A stretch of DNA of 64,000 bases, taken from Natronorubrum halalkaliphilum (GTDB taxonomy: Archaea; Halobacteriota; Halobacteria; Halobacteriales; Natrialbaceae). The notes under the pieces are model-generated. The model searched no databases and was not told where the DNA came from. It saw nothing but the letters and a program-made list of their open reading frames with translations. Position 1 is the first letter of the stretch. Each line of letters opens with the position of its first letter. Made by a program: the position numbers and the translations under genes. The stretch is taken from assembly GCF_009834785.1 (NCBI RefSeq), contig NZ_WUYX01000021.1, positions 46,811-110,810 on the forward strand. The letters run 5' to 3'. Shown piece by piece: positions 62,631 through 64,000 of this stretch.

Positions 62631-63857
62631 TCACCGGCTCTCGAGGCGATCCCGGAATCGGTCGAGCCCCATATCGAGCATGTCCGGGCTGACAGTCTGA
62701 AACTCGCCGTCGTCGGGCAGGAACTGTCTGACCGAATCCCAGCTATCGCGAGCGTAGCGCTCGTCTAAGAGGACGCGAACGCCGACGTCCTCGGGCGAAC
62801 GGATGACGCGACCGATGGCCTGGCGCGCCTTTCGAACCGCGGGAATCGTCAGCGCGTACGTAAAGCCGTCGCCGAACTCATCGTCGTAGGCCCGGCGGAC
62901 CGCCTTCGTGCGCGGACTCGAGGTGTTGACGATGGGGACGCCACAGACCACCGCCGCCGAGAGCCGGTCGCCGCTGTAGTCGACGCCCTCGGTCAGGGTC
63001 CCGCGGAGACTGGTGACGAGCACCTTCCCCTCGCCCGCGAAGAATTCGCGTTTGAGCGACTGGGTTGTGTCGTCGTCGCTCGCGGCGTCGAGCAACACGG
63101 GTTTGTCGAGTCGGTCCTCGAGCGTGCCCGCGATCCACTCGGCCTCGGCGTAACTGGGCATCCCGACGAGGACGTTCCCCGGGAGGCGACCGACTTTCGA
63201 GATGGCGTCGGCGTAGTGCCTGCGAGTCGGGTTCTCAGTTCCCGGCCGATCACGGTTGTCGTAGGTGAACTTCGGCGCCGCGACCGCGAAACTCTCGCGG
63301 TTTTCCGCGGGGAAGTGCAGACCATAGCGGCGTTCGACGACCGGTCGGTCCTCCTCGAGCGCGAGGTAATCGAGGCCCGTGACCTCCGTGAACGCGTCCA
63401 TCGGCTCCAGGGTCGCGCTCATGAGGATGCCGCCGCCGAACGCGCCGAGTCGCTCGCCGATGGCGTCGCTCGGCACACAGTTGTGCAAGGCCAGTCGAGC
63501 GTTGTAGGCTCGCCGCCACGAGTCGGCCGGTTCGGTGTCGTCCCAGGTGCGCTCGAGTTCGATCTCCCGAAAGTAGTCGGTGTGATCCCGGCGGTACCAC
63601 TCGCCGAGGACGCGGCCGACGGCGGGGGCCGCACGAGCCCGATCCTCGTCTTCGGCCTCGTTCAGAATCCGTTCGGCGACGGCTCCGACGGATTCGGCGC
63701 GGACCCAGTCGGCGTCGCCGTAGCCCGCCTCTCTGGCCCACGTCGTGAGTTCGTCTTCGGCGGGGTCGGCGGGATCGCGAAGCGGAATCTCCTCGTCCCG
63801 GAGATCGTTCAAATTCGACTGCCACCCCCTGTGTTTCCGGTCGAGAAAGGCAGTCAC
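62631..63857 (-). CDS. Rad3/XPD-like helicase, C-terminal part; upstream reading frame interrupted
   Basis: 408 residues from a GTG at 63857. The helicase C-terminal domain has GGGILMSATLEPMDAF, SLRGTLTEGVDYSGDRL and RKARQAIGRVIRSPEDVGVR (motif VI). The conserved frame continues upstream of this GTG (CAGCRDLGVNTYEELN) but meets an in-frame TGA at 63975-63977. The N-terminal ATPase half expected in this DEAD_2 family is therefore either shifted in frame or missing. The gene may be a pseudogene, or may need a frameshift. The remainder is outside the window. Confidence 0.7.
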   Translation of the reverse strand: MTAFLDRKHRGWQSNLNDLRDEEIPLRDPADPAEDELTTWAREAGYGDADWVRAESVGAVAERILNEAEDEDRARAAPAVGRVLGEWYRRDHTDYFREIELERTWDDTEPADSWRRAYNARLALHNCVPSDAIGERLGAFGGGILMSATLEPMDAFTEVTGLDYLALEEDRPVVERRYGLHFPAENRESFAVAAPKFTYDNRDRPGTENPTRRHYADAISKVGRLPGNVLVGMPSYAEAEWIAGTLEDRLDKPVLLDAASDDDTTQSLKREFFAGEGKVLVTSLRGTLTEGVDYSGDRLSAAVVCGVPIVNTSSPRTKAVRRAYDDEFGDGFTYALTIPAVRKARQAIGRVIRSPEDVGVRVLLDERYARDSWDSVRQFLPDDGEFQTVSPDMLDMGLDRFRDRLESR

Positions 63858-64000
63858 ACGACGGTCGAGTTCCTCGCGAAGGTCCCGGACGAACTCGAGC
63901 GTTCGGTTGAGTTCCTCGTATGTGTTTACCCCGAGGTCTCGACAGCCGGCACAGCGTGAGCCCGTGAGATCATCTCATTGCTGCTGACGACTCGGCGAAG

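Overview
The window is a GC-rich stretch of a halophilic archaeal chromosome. The proteins are strongly acidic. Several starts sit about 25-29 bases downstream of a TATA-like box with no leader. The gene set is archaeal or haloarchaeal: Hef, Hel308, Cgi121, PurO, an RfcC-type clamp-loader subunit, type 2 IPP isomerase, DUF1931, DUF5518, DUF5788 and bacterio-opsin-activator-type HTH regulators. Order Natrialbales is the most likely home, but that is an impression, not something proven from the sequence.

Layout. 1-7.1 kb: the start of a DUF460 protein, membrane and surface proteins, a pentapeptide-repeat lipoprotein, a DUF389 protein and RNase Z. 7.3-16.5 kb: rfcC, a thioesterase, a CNNM-type CBS protein, a thiol-fold pair, TsaC, a Cas4-like protein, a polyprenol-kinase-like protein, two transporter remnants flanking an IS200/IS605-type right end, and TspO. 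16.8-23.1 kb: hef flanked by two HTTM-domain paralogues. 23.5-30.4 kb: GNAT, LOG-type, MFS, malate dehydrogenase, and a P450 / HTH regulator / 3-Cys ferredoxin group. 30.5-40.6 kb: methyltransferase, PiT transporter, USP, hel308-cgi121, a CMD protein, VIT1 with DUF211, an OYE-like oxidoreductase and a rhodanese lipoprotein. 40.7-53.8 kb: tRNA-Gln(CTG), a double-HNH protein, purO, cysE, phosphohexomutase, larB, DUF1931, IPP isomerase and rpiA. 54-64 kb: two ABC systems, DUF5788, DUF5518, an AI-2E family transporter, an orphan ThiB-like lipoprotein, and the C-terminal part of a Rad3/XPD-type helicase.

Most genes are housekeeping or repair functions in one- to two-gene units. Short overlapping operons are visible at 10433-11262, 35932, 38037-38034, 54901-54904 and 57286.

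The main pattern beyond the genes is a set of small non-coding inverted-repeat elements in the intergenic spaces. One class is 80 bp (ends like TACGGnnTGCTGTA). The other is about 108 bp (ends TACTGTCGGACAG). Ten copies are flanked by identical 3-bp repeats of the form TNA, one is nested inside another, two pairs are back to back, and in six cases the flanking TNA is the stop codon of the adjacent gene. They look like MITEs. No matching transposase is in the window.
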